Positions 23,163 through 31,898 of a stretch of DNA of 48,003 bases are shown here, piece after piece. Within the stretch, counting starts at the first letter, position 1; each line of letters opens with the position of its first letter. This DNA comes from Gemella haemolysans (GTDB taxonomy: Bacteria; Bacillota; Bacilli; Staphylococcales; Gemellaceae), in assembly GCF_901873445.1 (NCBI RefSeq), contig NZ_CABFLN010000011.1, positions 1 to 48,003 on the forward strand, in the 5' to 3' direction. The notes beneath the pieces were generated by a model, which was given only the letters and a program-made list of their open reading frames with translations, was not told the origin of the DNA and did no database searches. A program made the translations under genes and the position numbers.

Positions 23163-23807
23163 ATGAAGAAAATTTTACCTTCAATTTTATCAGCAGATTT
23201 TGCTAATTTAGAAAGAGATATTAAAGAATTAGAAAATATAGGAATTGATATGTTTCATATAGATGTAATGGATGGGAATTTCGTTCCTAATATTTCTTTT
23301 GGATTTCCAATAATTGAAGCAATCCGACCTAAAACAGACAAAGTTTTTGATTGTCACCTAATGATTGCTAATCCGGAAAATTATGTAGAACAATTTTGTA
23401 AAGTTGGCTGCGATATGGTTTCTTTTCATATAGAAGCTACTAACCATGCAGACAGATTAATACAAGTAATCAAGGATAATGGAAAAAAAGCTGGTATAGT
23501 ATTAAATCCTCAAACACCACTTGAAAGTATTAAATACTTATTACCAAAAGTAGATTATGTTCTAATTATGACTGTTAATCCAGGATTTGGTGGTCAGAAG
23601 TTTATTCCAGAAATGCTTGAAAAAATAGAAGAATTAGCTAAGATAAGAGAAGAAAAAAATTATAACTTTTTAATAGAAGTAGATGGTGGAATAAACATAG
23701 AAACATCGAAAGCATGTCGAGATAAAGGTGCAGATTTATTAGTATGTGGTTCATTTTTATTTGGTGCAAGCGATAAAGAAAAAACATTAGGTGAGTTGTT
23801 AAAATAA
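23163..23807 (+). CDS. rpe: Ribulose-phosphate 3-epimerase
   Basis: Interconverts ribulose-5-phosphate and xylulose-5-phosphate in the pentose phosphate pathway. 214 residues forming a TIM barrel. Metal and catalytic motifs: PSILSADFANL at the N-terminus, HIDVMDGNFVPN at about 32-43, VNPGFGGQKF near 139, and EVDGGIN near 175. It starts one base after rsgA and its stop overlaps the thiN ATG (TAATG), so the three genes are tightly coupled. Confidence 0.95.
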   Translation: MKKILPSILSADFANLERDIKELENIGIDMFHIDVMDGNFVPNISFGFPIIEAIRPKTDKVFDCHLMIANPENYVEQFCKVGCDMVSFHIEATNHADRLIQVIKDNGKKAGIVLNPQTPLESIKYLLPKVDYVLIMTVNPGFGGQKFIPEMLEKIEELAKIREEKNYNFLIEVDGGINIETSKACRDKGADLLVCGSFLFGASDKEKTLGELLK

Positions 23808-24439
23808 TGAATATAAAAAAAATAAGCATAATGTTAGGTGGGGTATTTCCAGGAGAATTACCTTCATCAGACTTATGGTGTGGAGTAGATAGAGGCGCAT
23901 TTTACTTACTTGATAAAGGGATTAATCCATTATTAAGTTGCGGAGATTTTGATTCGATAAATACTGAACAAAGAAAAGAAGTAGAAGAAAAATCTAAGTA
24001 CTTTAGAGTAAAGGATAGTGAAGATTTAACTGATGCAGACTTTGCTTTAGAAAATATATTAGAATTATTTGATTCTATTGAGGAAATAGATATTTATGGA
24101 GCAACAGGAAGAAGATTAGATCACTTTTTTGGTAATATCTTGCTGCTAAATAATGAAAAATATAATAATGTCAAAATAAGTATTATTGACGATAATAATA
24201 TAATAACGATAGCCCATAGTGGACATAATATTTTTAAAAAAATTGAAGAATACAAGTATTTCTCAATAGTTCCAATATATAAGGATACAAAAATGACTAT
24301 AAAAAATTCTAAATACGAAGTAGAAAATTTGATCTTGACTCTAAATCGTCCTAATGCAACGAGTAACGAATTTGCTAATGGAAAAGCAATCGAGTTGGAA
24401 GTAAGTTCAAATGTATTAGTAATATATTCTAAAGATTAG
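23807..24439 (+). CDS. thiN: Thiamine pyrophosphokinase
   Basis: Transfers pyrophosphate from ATP to thiamine, giving the cofactor TPP. 210 residues. The catalytic N-terminal domain shows CGVDRGAFYLLDKGI, SCGDFDSI, DSEDLTDADFAL and the GATGRRLDHFFGN motif, all characteristic of the family. The C-terminal part is the shorter beta-sandwich domain. Its ATG overlaps the rpe stop by one base. No TPP riboswitch is visible; the gene relies on the upstream promoter. Confidence 0.93.
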   Translation: MNIKKISIMLGGVFPGELPSSDLWCGVDRGAFYLLDKGINPLLSCGDFDSINTEQRKEVEEKSKYFRVKDSEDLTDADFALENILELFDSIEEIDIYGATGRRLDHFFGNILLLNNEKYNNVKISIIDDNNIITIAHSGHNIFKKIEEYKYFSIVPIYKDTKMTIKNSKYEVENLILTLNRPNATSNEFANGKAIELEVSSNVLVIYSKD

Positions 24440-24450
24440 AAGGAGAATTT

Positions 24451-25299
24451 ATGATTGAGATAATACAATTTATGATAATAGCTGTTCTAGCAGGATTTCT
24501 AGGTTCTTTAGTAGGATTAGGTGGAGGAATAATTATTACTCCAGCATTGACAATCTTATTTGGCATAGATATAAAATATGCAATTGGAGCCAGTATCGTT
24601 GCAGTAATAGCGACAAGTAGTGGTTCTGCTATAGCATTCGTGAAAGATCATGTTAGTAATATGAGAGTGGGAATGTTACTAGAGGTATTTACAACAGCTG
24701 GAGGGGTCGTAGGAGCTCTTATGGCAGGGATTTTTTCATCTAAATTACTGTACATTTTCTTCTCTTTAATATTGTTAAATTCTTTTTATGGAATGTTGAA
24801 GAAAACAGGTTTAATAAATAAGGGAAAAAAAGAAGAAGATAAAGTAGAAAATGATAAGTACGCCGATAAATATAAATTAAATTCAACATACTACGATAAG
24901 GCTACAGGTGAAACTGTAAAGTATAATGTTACTAATGTCCCTCAAGGATCACTTGTTATGTTTGGTGCTGGGTTTGCTAGTGGATTATTAGGAATTGGTA
25001 GCGGTGCGTTTAAGGTCGTAGCTTTAGATACTTATATGAAATTGCCTATAAAGGTAAGTACAGCTACGAGTAACTTTATGATGGGTGTTACTGCAACAGC
25101 AAGTGCGTTAATATATTTCTTTAATGGTACTATTAATCCGGCTATTGCAGCTCCAATAGCCTTAGGAACACTAATAGGATCGAGAACAGGTGCAAAAGTA
25201 ATGCAGAGATTGGATGCTAAATATATAAGATATATTTTCCTACCAATTCTATTATTTACGATAGTTAACATGTTCTTAAAAGGAGTGGGGGTACTTTAA
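24451..25299 (+). CDS. TSUP (TauE/SafE) family membrane permease
   Basis: An integral membrane protein of 282 residues with two homologous halves of hydrophobic helices separated by a charged loop (about 125-165). Glycine-rich motifs open each half, GSLVGLGGGIIITPAL and ASGLLGIGSGAFKV, typical of the TauE/SafE family. Members move sulfite, organosulfonates or related anions; the substrate cannot be predicted here. AGAAGGAG precedes the ATG. The following DUF1634 gene starts one base after its stop, a pairing seen in other bacteria. Confidence 0.88.
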   Translation: MIEIIQFMIIAVLAGFLGSLVGLGGGIIITPALTILFGIDIKYAIGASIVAVIATSSGSAIAFVKDHVSNMRVGMLLEVFTTAGGVVGALMAGIFSSKLLYIFFSLILLNSFYGMLKKTGLINKGKKEEDKVENDKYADKYKLNSTYYDKATGETVKYNVTNVPQGSLVMFGAGFASGLLGIGSGAFKVVALDTYMKLPIKVSTATSNFMMGVTATASALIYFFNGTINPAIAAPIALGTLIGSRTGAKVMQRLDAKYIRYIFLPILLFTIVNMFLKGVGVL

Positions 25300-25300
25300 T

Positions 25301-25654
25301 ATGGAGAATAAAAGAGACATTAACATTGTTATATCTAATATAATAAAAACAGGAGTTTTTATTAGTTCTTTCTTTATTATAACAGGTATAATATTAAGTT
25401 TTATAAATGGAGCTGAAAATATACTAACTACAGATAGATATACATTTTCAGAAATGATAACTGGTCTATTTAGTTTAAATTACTATTCATATCTTATGTT
25501 TGGAATATTCCTTTTAATATTAACACCAGTACTTAGAATATTAGGTTTATTATATGTATATATTATGGAGAAGGATAGTAACTTTATAAGAATTTGTATA
25601 TTAGTGTTAGTCATACTAACTATTAGTTTATTCTTGGGAGTAACGCACGGATAA
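25301..25654 (+). CDS. DUF1634 family membrane protein
   Basis: 117 residues with three hydrophobic segments, near 15-35, 60-85 and 92-115, and almost no soluble part. DUF1634 proteins often sit directly behind TSUP permeases and are presumed accessory subunits; no activity is established. Coupled to the upstream permease by a one-base gap. Confidence 0.75.
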   Translation: MENKRDINIVISNIIKTGVFISSFFIITGIILSFINGAENILTTDRYTFSEMITGLFSLNYYSYLMFGIFLLILTPVLRILGLLYVYIMEKDSNFIRICILVLVILTISLFLGVTHG

Positions 25655-25716
25655 AATAAGAAGAAAATTTAAAAATATAAAGTTTAACAAGGCGATAATA
25701 ATGATTTTATTGTAAT

Positions 25717-25735
25717 TTGTGAACAAATTGTGAAC
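25717..25735 (+). promoter_or_regulatory. Tandem TTGTGAAC element upstream of cydA (possible Rex site)
   Basis: TTGTGAAC occurs at 25717-25724 and again at 25728-25735, an 11-bp period, so on one face of the helix. TTGTGAA is the half-site of the NADH-sensing repressor Rex, which controls cyd genes in Bacillus and Staphylococcus. The normal Rex operator is inverted, however, whereas this is a direct repeat with overlapping partial palindromes (ATTTGT-GA-ACAAAT at 25715-25728). Confidence 0.4.
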
Positions 25736-25745
25736 GAAAAATGGT

Positions 25746-25772
25746 AAAAAGTAGGAAAAATCATACTTTTTA
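25746..25772 (+). terminator. Weak terminator-like hairpin before the cyd operon
   Basis: AAAAAGTA (25746-25753) pairs with TACTTTTT (25764-25771), followed by ATCATTTTT. The stem has little GC. It may end TSUP/DUF1634 transcription, or it may simply be AT-rich sequence around the cyd -35. Confidence 0.3.
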
Positions 25773-25784
25773 TCATTTTTGTTT

Positions 25785-25793
25785 TGCTATAAT
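25785..25793 (+). promoter_or_regulatory. Extended -10 of the cydABDC promoter
   Basis: TGCTATAAT: a perfect TATAAT (25788-25793) with the TGn extension. No good -35 is seen at the right spacing, which fits a promoter that depends on the extended -10 or an activator. The leader to cydA is about 70 bases and holds a strong AAAGGAGG site. Confidence 0.6.
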
Positions 25794-25868
25794 AAAAACT
25801 ATGTTATACAATAATATTATAAATATTTGCACTAAATATAATTTAATATTTTTAAAGGAGGTATATCT

Positions 25869-27251
25869 ATGTTGGATCCACTATTACTTGCTAGGATACA
25901 ATTCGCAGCGACAACAGTGTTCCACTTCTTCTTTGTACCGATTACTATTGGTATGGTGTTCTTAATCGCGATTTTTGAAAGTATTTATGTTAAAACTGGC
26001 GATGAACATTACAAAAGAATTACGAAGTTCTTTGGTCACTTATTCCTAATTAACTTCGCTGTTGGGGTTGTTACAGGTATCCTACAAGAGTTCCAATTTG
26101 GTATGAACTGGTCTGAATATTCTTCATTCGTAGGGGATGTTTTTGGACCATCACTTGCGGTAGAAGCATTACTTGCATTCTATCTTGAGTCTACATTTAT
26201 CGGTATTTGGATTTTCTCTTGGGAGAAAATTAACAAAAAATTACACGCAATGTGTATTTGGTTAGTAAGTATTGGAACAATTATGTCAGCGTTCTGGATT
26301 TTATCTGCTAACTCATTCATGCAACACCCAGTTGGTGTTAAATATGTTGAAAACAATGTAATTGGTAAAAAAGCAGAAATGATTGATTTCTTTGCAATCA
26401 TTAAAAATCCTTACTTATGGAATCAATTTCCTCACATTTTAGCAACAGCTTTAACAGTAGGATCATTTACAATTGCTGGTATCGCAGCTTGGAAAATGTT
26501 ACGTAAACATGAAGTTGCAATGTTTAGAAAAGCATTTAAAGTTTCTATCGTAGCAGCTTTAATTGGTTCACTTGGTTTATTAGCAACTGGACACTCTCAA
26601 GCTCAATATTTAGTAAGAGAATATCCAATGAAAATGGCTGCAGCTGAAGCTCTATATGAAGATACAGGAGACTCAGCAGCATTCTCAATTTTAGCTAAAA
26701 TTGATCAGAAACAACAAAAAGCTGAACATTACTTAGAAATTCCTGGAATGTTAAGTTTCCTTTCTTACGATAAGTTTGAAGGAAGTCTAAAAGGTATGAA
26801 AACTCTTCAAAAAGAAATGGATGAGAAATATTACCCAGTTGTAGGAAAACACATTGACTACACACCTCACGTTCCAACAATTTACTACACATTCAGAACA
26901 ATGGCTGGTTCTGCTGGATTATTATTCTTAGTATCATTAGTTGGTACAATTTTCGCATTCAGAAAACAAGAAACAGAGAAAAAATGGTTCTTACGAATCA
27001 TGCCTTGGATGTTATTAGTAGCTGAAGTAGCTACTGCTTGTGGATGGATTATGGCTGAAATTGGACGTCAACCATTCTTAATTTTCGGTGTAATGACTAC
27101 TGAATCAGGAGTTTCTCCAAACTCTGGTGCATCAGTATTATTCTCACTATTAGTATTCTGTGCATTATACACAATCTTAGGTATTGCTCAATTTATCGCA
27201 TTCAGATATACAATGAACAAAAAAGAAACAACTGTGAAGGAGGTAGCATAG
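25869..27251 (+). CDS. cydA: Cytochrome bd ubiquinol/menaquinol oxidase subunit I
   Basis: Heme-carrying subunit of the high-affinity bd oxidase in the cytoplasmic membrane, which passes quinol electrons to oxygen. 460 residues with about nine hydrophobic segments. Typical motifs: ARIQFAATTVFHFFFVPITIG with a heme-ligand His at the start, the GRQPF motif near residue 398, and a short Q-loop of the Firmicutes kind. AAAGGAGG lies before the ATG. It heads an operon with cydB and the CydDC exporter. Confidence 0.96.
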   Translation: MLDPLLLARIQFAATTVFHFFFVPITIGMVFLIAIFESIYVKTGDEHYKRITKFFGHLFLINFAVGVVTGILQEFQFGMNWSEYSSFVGDVFGPSLAVEALLAFYLESTFIGIWIFSWEKINKKLHAMCIWLVSIGTIMSAFWILSANSFMQHPVGVKYVENNVIGKKAEMIDFFAIIKNPYLWNQFPHILATALTVGSFTIAGIAAWKMLRKHEVAMFRKAFKVSIVAALIGSLGLLATGHSQAQYLVREYPMKMAAAEALYEDTGDSAAFSILAKIDQKQQKAEHYLEIPGMLSFLSYDKFEGSLKGMKTLQKEMDEKYYPVVGKHIDYTPHVPTIYYTFRTMAGSAGLLFLVSLVGTIFAFRKQETEKKWFLRIMPWMLLVAEVATACGWIMAEIGRQPFLIFGVMTTESGVSPNSGASVLFSLLVFCALYTILGIAQFIAFRYTMNKKETTVKEVA

Positions 27252-27252
27252 T

Positions 27253-28281
27253 ATGGATTGGTCAGTAGCTTTACCAAATATATGGTTCTTACTTATTACA
27301 ATACTATTTACAGGATTCTTCGTATTAGAAGGATATGACTTCGGAGTTGGGGTACTAGCTCAAGTACTAGGTAAAACTGATGAAGATAAACGTGTTTACT
27401 TCAATACAATTGGTCCTTTCTGGGATGCAAACGAAGTTTGGTTATTAACAGGTGGTGGAGCGATGTTCGCAGCGTTTCCTATCTGGTATGGTAAATTATT
27501 CAGTGGATACTATATCGCATTTGTATTAATGCTTGTTGCATTAATCTTACGAGGCGTATCATTTGAATTTAGAGGTAAATTAGGAGATAATAGAGCTTGG
27601 ATTAAATCATTCGATATAGCAATGTTTGTTGGTAGCTTACTTCCTCCAGTATTATGGGGAGTTGCAGTAGCTAACTTCATGACAGGAGCAAACCTAGACG
27701 CTAAGAAAAACTTAGTTGACGGTTTCTTAGGATTATTATCACCATTTACAATTCTAGGTGGAGTAATGATGTTACTTCTTATGTTAGTTCACGGAGCACA
27801 ATTCTTAGCTCTTAAAACTACAGGGGAATTAAGAAACGCAGCTCGTGCAACATCTGCATTACTATTCCCATTTGCTGCGGTAGTAACATTAGTATTCGCA
27901 ATTTGGGCTTTATTTAAAACAGATATTTTCATAACAAACTACTACGTTGGTTTAGTACTAGCTTTAATAGCAGTAGCATTCTTCGTGTTATCATTTGTTT
28001 TAAACTTCAAAGGTCGTGACTTAGGTGCATTCTTAAGTACATCAGGAACTTTAGCGTTCCTAACTCTAAGTGTCTTCGCTGGTATGTTCCCACGTGCTAT
28101 TATAAACAGTAATGATGTTAGTCAATCACTATTTATTTATGATGCTGCGAGTGGAGTATACACTCTAAGACTTATGACAATAGTTGCATTATTCCTATTG
28201 CCATTCGTATTAGGATATCAAGTTTGGTCATATTCTATTTTTAGAAAACGACTAACTAAAGAAGATGAATTGGAGTATTAG
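27253..28281 (+). CDS. cydB: Cytochrome bd oxidase subunit II
   Basis: Partner membrane subunit of CydA. 342 residues, with about eight to nine hydrophobic helices. The conserved DANEVWLLTGGGAMFAAFP segment and the N-terminal FFVLEGYDFGVG are hallmarks. It starts one base after the cydA stop, with AAGGAGG inside the end of cydA. The next gene begins three bases after its stop. Confidence 0.96.
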   Translation: MDWSVALPNIWFLLITILFTGFFVLEGYDFGVGVLAQVLGKTDEDKRVYFNTIGPFWDANEVWLLTGGGAMFAAFPIWYGKLFSGYYIAFVLMLVALILRGVSFEFRGKLGDNRAWIKSFDIAMFVGSLLPPVLWGVAVANFMTGANLDAKKNLVDGFLGLLSPFTILGGVMMLLLMLVHGAQFLALKTTGELRNAARATSALLFPFAAVVTLVFAIWALFKTDIFITNYYVGLVLALIAVAFFVLSFVLNFKGRDLGAFLSTSGTLAFLTLSVFAGMFPRAIINSNDVSQSLFIYDAASGVYTLRLMTIVALFLLPFVLGYQVWSYSIFRKRLTKEDELEY

Positions 28282-28284
28282 TCA

Positions 28285-30000
28285 ATGAAAAAAAAGGAAG
28301 CAAAGTTAAAACTTCCTGTTAAAAAAAGTCTTACATTGACACTATTAATATTATCAATATTCGAAGCAGCTTGTATAATTATACAAGCTGCTTTTTTATC
28401 AAAAGCTATAGTAGGGTTATTTGATAAAAATTATGATAATGTTGTTAGAGATAGTGTTCTTTTTTTAATAGGTTTTATATTTAGGATAGTATTTTTACAT
28501 TTACAACAATATTTCACAGAAAACCATGCAATCGAGTTCGAAAAAGAACTTAGAAAAAAACTTCTAAGAAGTTATTTTGATTTAGGGCCTGATTTTACTT
28601 CAAGAGAAGGATCAGGAAAATTAGTAACTTTAGCAATTGATGGTATTGGAAAAGTAAAACAGTATTTTGAATTGAATGTATCTAAACAAATACGTGGAGC
28701 AATCATACCAACCTTAGTAGTTATTTTTATATTTTATACAGATTATGTATCTGCATTAATGATTATATCTGTAATCCCAGTTATCGTTATTTTTATGATA
28801 CTGCTAGGAATTAATGCTAGAGATATGGCAAATAGACAGTATAAAAAATATAGAGCTCTTTCGAATAACTTTATCGATACAATTCGAGGAGTGGAAACAC
28901 TTAAATTCTTAGGAGTAAGTAAAAATTACTTACCAATAATGGAGAAAAAAAATAGAGAATATCGTCAGAGTACTATGAAAACACTAAGTGTGGCATTTTT
29001 AAATAGCTTCGCATTAGATTTCTTAACAACTATAGCAATTGCACTTTTAGCGGTTAGATTAGGGATATTATTATTAGATGGTAGTACAGTACTATTACCA
29101 TCATTAACGGTTTTATTAATAGCACCTGAATTTTTTCTGCCGATGAAACAAGCTGCAACAGATTATCACGCAACACTCGATGGTCAAATGGCTTATGAAG
29201 ATATTAATAGAATGATAATTGATAATGAGAAAAATAAATCTGAGAAATCTTCTATTGAGAGTGTGGATAGTATTAAATTAAAAAATATAGGTTTAATAAA
29301 AGACGAGAAGAAAATTCTTAATAATATAACTTTATCTATAAACAAAGGTGAAAAAATTTGTCTTGTCGGACAAAGTGGGAGTGGTAAAACTTCATTAATT
29401 TCAATATTATCTGGATTTAATGAACAAAGTGAAGGTGAAATATTAATTAATAACGAAGTTACAAATCTAAAAAATGTACACTGGTCAAATAATATTTCGT
29501 ATATTTCACAGTTTCCATATATATTCCCTGATACAATTCGTAATAACATTTTATTCTATACTGATGAAAATGTTAGTGAAGAGTACTTAAAAGAAATTAG
29601 TAAATTAGTAGGATTAGATAAATTTATTTCAACTCTTCCACAAGGATTCGATACTAACATTGGTGAAGGTGGACAAGAGCTAAGTGGTGGACAAGCACAA
29701 CGTATAGCAATTGCTAGAGCTTTAATAAGTAATAGAGAAATAATTATTCTAGATGAACCAACTAGTCACCTGGATATTGAAACAGAGTTCGAAATTAAAG
29801 AAAAACTGCTAGAGTTATTTAAAGGTAGAACAGTTATTATAGCTACACATAGACTACACTGGTTAAATAATGTAGATTATGTGTTAAATCTAGAACAAGG
29901 AAGGGTTAGTGATTTCGAGAAAGTCGTAGAATTTAAAAATTCACCTCGATTTGATCAGTTAAAAGCTAATCTAGTAGGAGGTAGCTATAGTGAAAAATAA
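28285..30000 (+). CDS. cydD: Thiol reductant ABC exporter, subunit CydD
   Basis: Half of the heterodimeric ABC exporter CydDC, needed to assemble cytochrome bd; in E. coli it exports cysteine and glutathione. 571 residues: a six-helix membrane domain (about 15-300), then a nucleotide-binding domain with Walker A GQSGSGKTS near 361, signature LSGGQAQR near 465 and Walker B IILDEPTSHLD. In Bacillus subtilis naming, the gene in this position is called cydC. Codons about 27-38 contain a perfect 30-bp palindrome followed by a T-run, shaped like a terminator. Its end overlaps cydC by 11 bases. Confidence 0.93.
   Translation: MKKKEAKLKLPVKKSLTLTLLILSIFEAACIIIQAAFLSKAIVGLFDKNYDNVVRDSVLFLIGFIFRIVFLHLQQYFTENHAIEFEKELRKKLLRSYFDLGPDFTSREGSGKLVTLAIDGIGKVKQYFELNVSKQIRGAIIPTLVVIFIFYTDYVSALMIISVIPVIVIFMILLGINARDMANRQYKKYRALSNNFIDTIRGVETLKFLGVSKNYLPIMEKKNREYRQSTMKTLSVAFLNSFALDFLTTIAIALLAVRLGILLLDGSTVLLPSLTVLLIAPEFFLPMKQAATDYHATLDGQMAYEDINRMIIDNEKNKSEKSSIESVDSIKLKNIGLIKDEKKILNNITLSINKGEKICLVGQSGSGKTSLISILSGFNEQSEGEILINNEVTNLKNVHWSNNISYISQFPYIFPDTIRNNILFYTDENVSEEYLKEISKLVGLDKFISTLPQGFDTNIGEGGQELSGGQAQRIAIARALISNREIIILDEPTSHLDIETEFEIKEKLLELFKGRTVIIATHRLHWLNNVDYVLNLEQGRVSDFEKVVEFKNSPRFDQLKANLVGGSYSEK
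28364..28397 (+). terminator. Terminator-like palindrome inside the cydD coding region
   Basis: A perfect 30-bp palindrome (28364-28393; each arm runs AAGCAGCTTGTATAA) followed at once by T-residues through 28397. The fold would be a 13-bp stem with a 4-base loop and a U-tract. It begins 80 bases into cydD and encodes EAACIIIQAAF. By shape it could end transcription between cydAB and cydDC when cydD is poorly translated. The function is inferred. Confidence 0.5.
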
Positions 30001-31723
30001 TTCAATAGTAAGAAAAGAACTTAAAAAGAATAAAGTTGTCATGAGTGGAATAATTTTCTTAGGATTAATGTCAGTTATTAGTGGAGCAGCGTTAATGTAT
30101 GTATCAGGATTCTTAATTAGTAAAGCTTCATTACGTATAGGAAATATCCTTATGTTACAAGTTCCAACTGTATTAACTAGAACTTTCTCACTAGCGCAAT
30201 CAACATTTGCTTATATCCAAAGACTAGTAAGTCATAACTTAGTTTTAGGAATAATTGAAAAAATGCGTAGTAGAGTGTACAGAATTTTAGAACCTAAAGC
30301 ATTAAAACTTAAGAAAGAATATAAATCTGGAGATTTACTAGGTATTATTTCAGAAGATATTGAAAATATGCAAAATATTTACTTAAAAACAATCTTCCCA
30401 AGTATAATCTCATTAGTATTGTATGTAATATTTATTACAGTTATGTTTGGGTATGATATGAATTATGCAATCTTAGCCTCTCTATTTGGTTTATTTATAA
30501 TATTTGTAGTTCCATTTGTGTCATTAACAATCACAAGAAAAAACTTCCAAATTATGAAAGAAGCTAAATATAATTTATATCGTGATTTTACAAGTGCCAT
30601 TTTCGGATTAAGCGATTGGATTTCTTCTAATAAAGTAGATAAATTTATGGATGATTATCAAGAAAAAGAGGAAAAACTTTTAAAACGAGAAAGAAAAATT
30701 AAAACATTCGTTCACTTAAGAGAAAATTTTGTAAACCTACTTGCTGGAGCTACAGCATTTTTAATGATTTATAGCTGTTGGAGTATGACAGTAAATAACG
30801 TAATTGAGAATGTTTATATTGCATCATTTTGTATGATGGTATTATCAGTTCTTAGTGTAGCTGTAATGACTAGTGAAGCAGTTGCTCACATACCAGGATA
30901 TGAAGTATCAATCAATCGTGTTAAAGAATTTTATTCTCAAGAAGATAATGAGCAAATTGAAATCACTGATGCGAAAAACTCTGATGGTAATATTATTGAT
31001 GTCAAAAATTTATCTTTTGAATATGAAGAGGGTAAAACAATATTAAACAACTTATCACTTTCAATTAAGAAAGGTGAGAAAGTAGCAATATTGGGAAGAA
31101 GTGGTGTTGGAAAATCTACATTAGTAAAATTACTAACAGGTACATATACAGACTATGAAGGAGAAATAGTTGTACTAGATAAAAAACCAACAGAAAAAAT
31201 GTTAGGTACAGAAATTTCACTATTAAACCAGAAACCATATTTATTTGATATGACTATTAGAGAAAATTTAAAACTTGCTCTTTTAGATTCAGGTATTGAA
31301 GAATCTGAAATTGAAAGTAAGATTAATGATAGTTTAGAAAAAGCACAACTAACTAAATTGCTTCAAAGTTTACCAGATGGAATAGATACAAATGTATTCG
31401 AAACAGGAAGTAGGTTCTCTGGAGGAGAGCGTCAACGTATCGCTTTTGCTAGAAGTATAATTCAAAATAATGAATTACTATTATTAGATGAGCCAACTGT
31501 AGGGTTAGATCCAAAAACTGAACATGAACTATTAACTACAATTTTTGAATCTAGTAAAGATAAAACAATCGTATGGATTACCCATCATTTAAACTCTATC
31601 GAATATATGGATAGAATAATCTTCATTAAAGATGGAGAAATAGAAATGGATGGAACTTATAGTGAGCTATACGCAACAAATGATAAGTATAGAAAACTGT
31701 ATGATATGGACAATATAGCGTAA
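29990..31723 (+). CDS. cydC: Thiol reductant ABC exporter, subunit CydC
   Basis: Second half of the CydDC exporter. 577 residues. A transmembrane domain (about 20-300) is followed by an ATPase domain with Walker A GRSGVGKST near 370, signature FSGGERQR near 478 and Walker B LLLDEPTVGLD. The coding start lies inside the end of cydD, with AGGAGG about ten bases before it, so translation is coupled. In Bacillus naming this would be cydD. A terminator follows 39 bases after the stop. Confidence 0.93.
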   Translation: MKNNSIVRKELKKNKVVMSGIIFLGLMSVISGAALMYVSGFLISKASLRIGNILMLQVPTVLTRTFSLAQSTFAYIQRLVSHNLVLGIIEKMRSRVYRILEPKALKLKKEYKSGDLLGIISEDIENMQNIYLKTIFPSIISLVLYVIFITVMFGYDMNYAILASLFGLFIIFVVPFVSLTITRKNFQIMKEAKYNLYRDFTSAIFGLSDWISSNKVDKFMDDYQEKEEKLLKRERKIKTFVHLRENFVNLLAGATAFLMIYSCWSMTVNNVIENVYIASFCMMVLSVLSVAVMTSEAVAHIPGYEVSINRVKEFYSQEDNEQIEITDAKNSDGNIIDVKNLSFEYEEGKTILNNLSLSIKKGEKVAILGRSGVGKSTLVKLLTGTYTDYEGEIVVLDKKPTEKMLGTEISLLNQKPYLFDMTIRENLKLALLDSGIEESEIESKINDSLEKAQLTKLLQSLPDGIDTNVFETGSRFSGGERQRIAFARSIIQNNELLLLDEPTVGLDPKTEHELLTTIFESSKDKTIVWITHHLNSIEYMDRIIFIKDGEIEMDGTYSELYATNDKYRKLYDMDNIA

Positions 31724-31761
31724 CATTATTTGAAAATTTTACAAATACTAAGAAATAAGAT

Positions 31762-31797
31762 AAAAGCTATGCTCTTTTTAGGGGGATAGCTTTTTTC
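31762..31797 (+). terminator. Intrinsic terminator of the cyd operon
   Basis: AAAAGCTAT (31762-31770) pairs with ATAGCTTTTT, and the T-run of six continues from the stem. The loop is about 15 bases. Confidence 0.82.
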
Positions 31798-31898
31798 TTA
31801 ATATTTAATAAAAGTTTAAAATATGTATATATACAGATTAGAATGTATGTTAGAATAAAATGTAAAAGGAATTATATAAATATTGAAAGGATAATAAA

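Noticed and set aside
25741..25965. Plus-strand open frame of 74 codons before and into cydA
   Set aside because: It runs across the cydA promoter and ribosome site and into cydA in another frame, with no ribosome site of its own.
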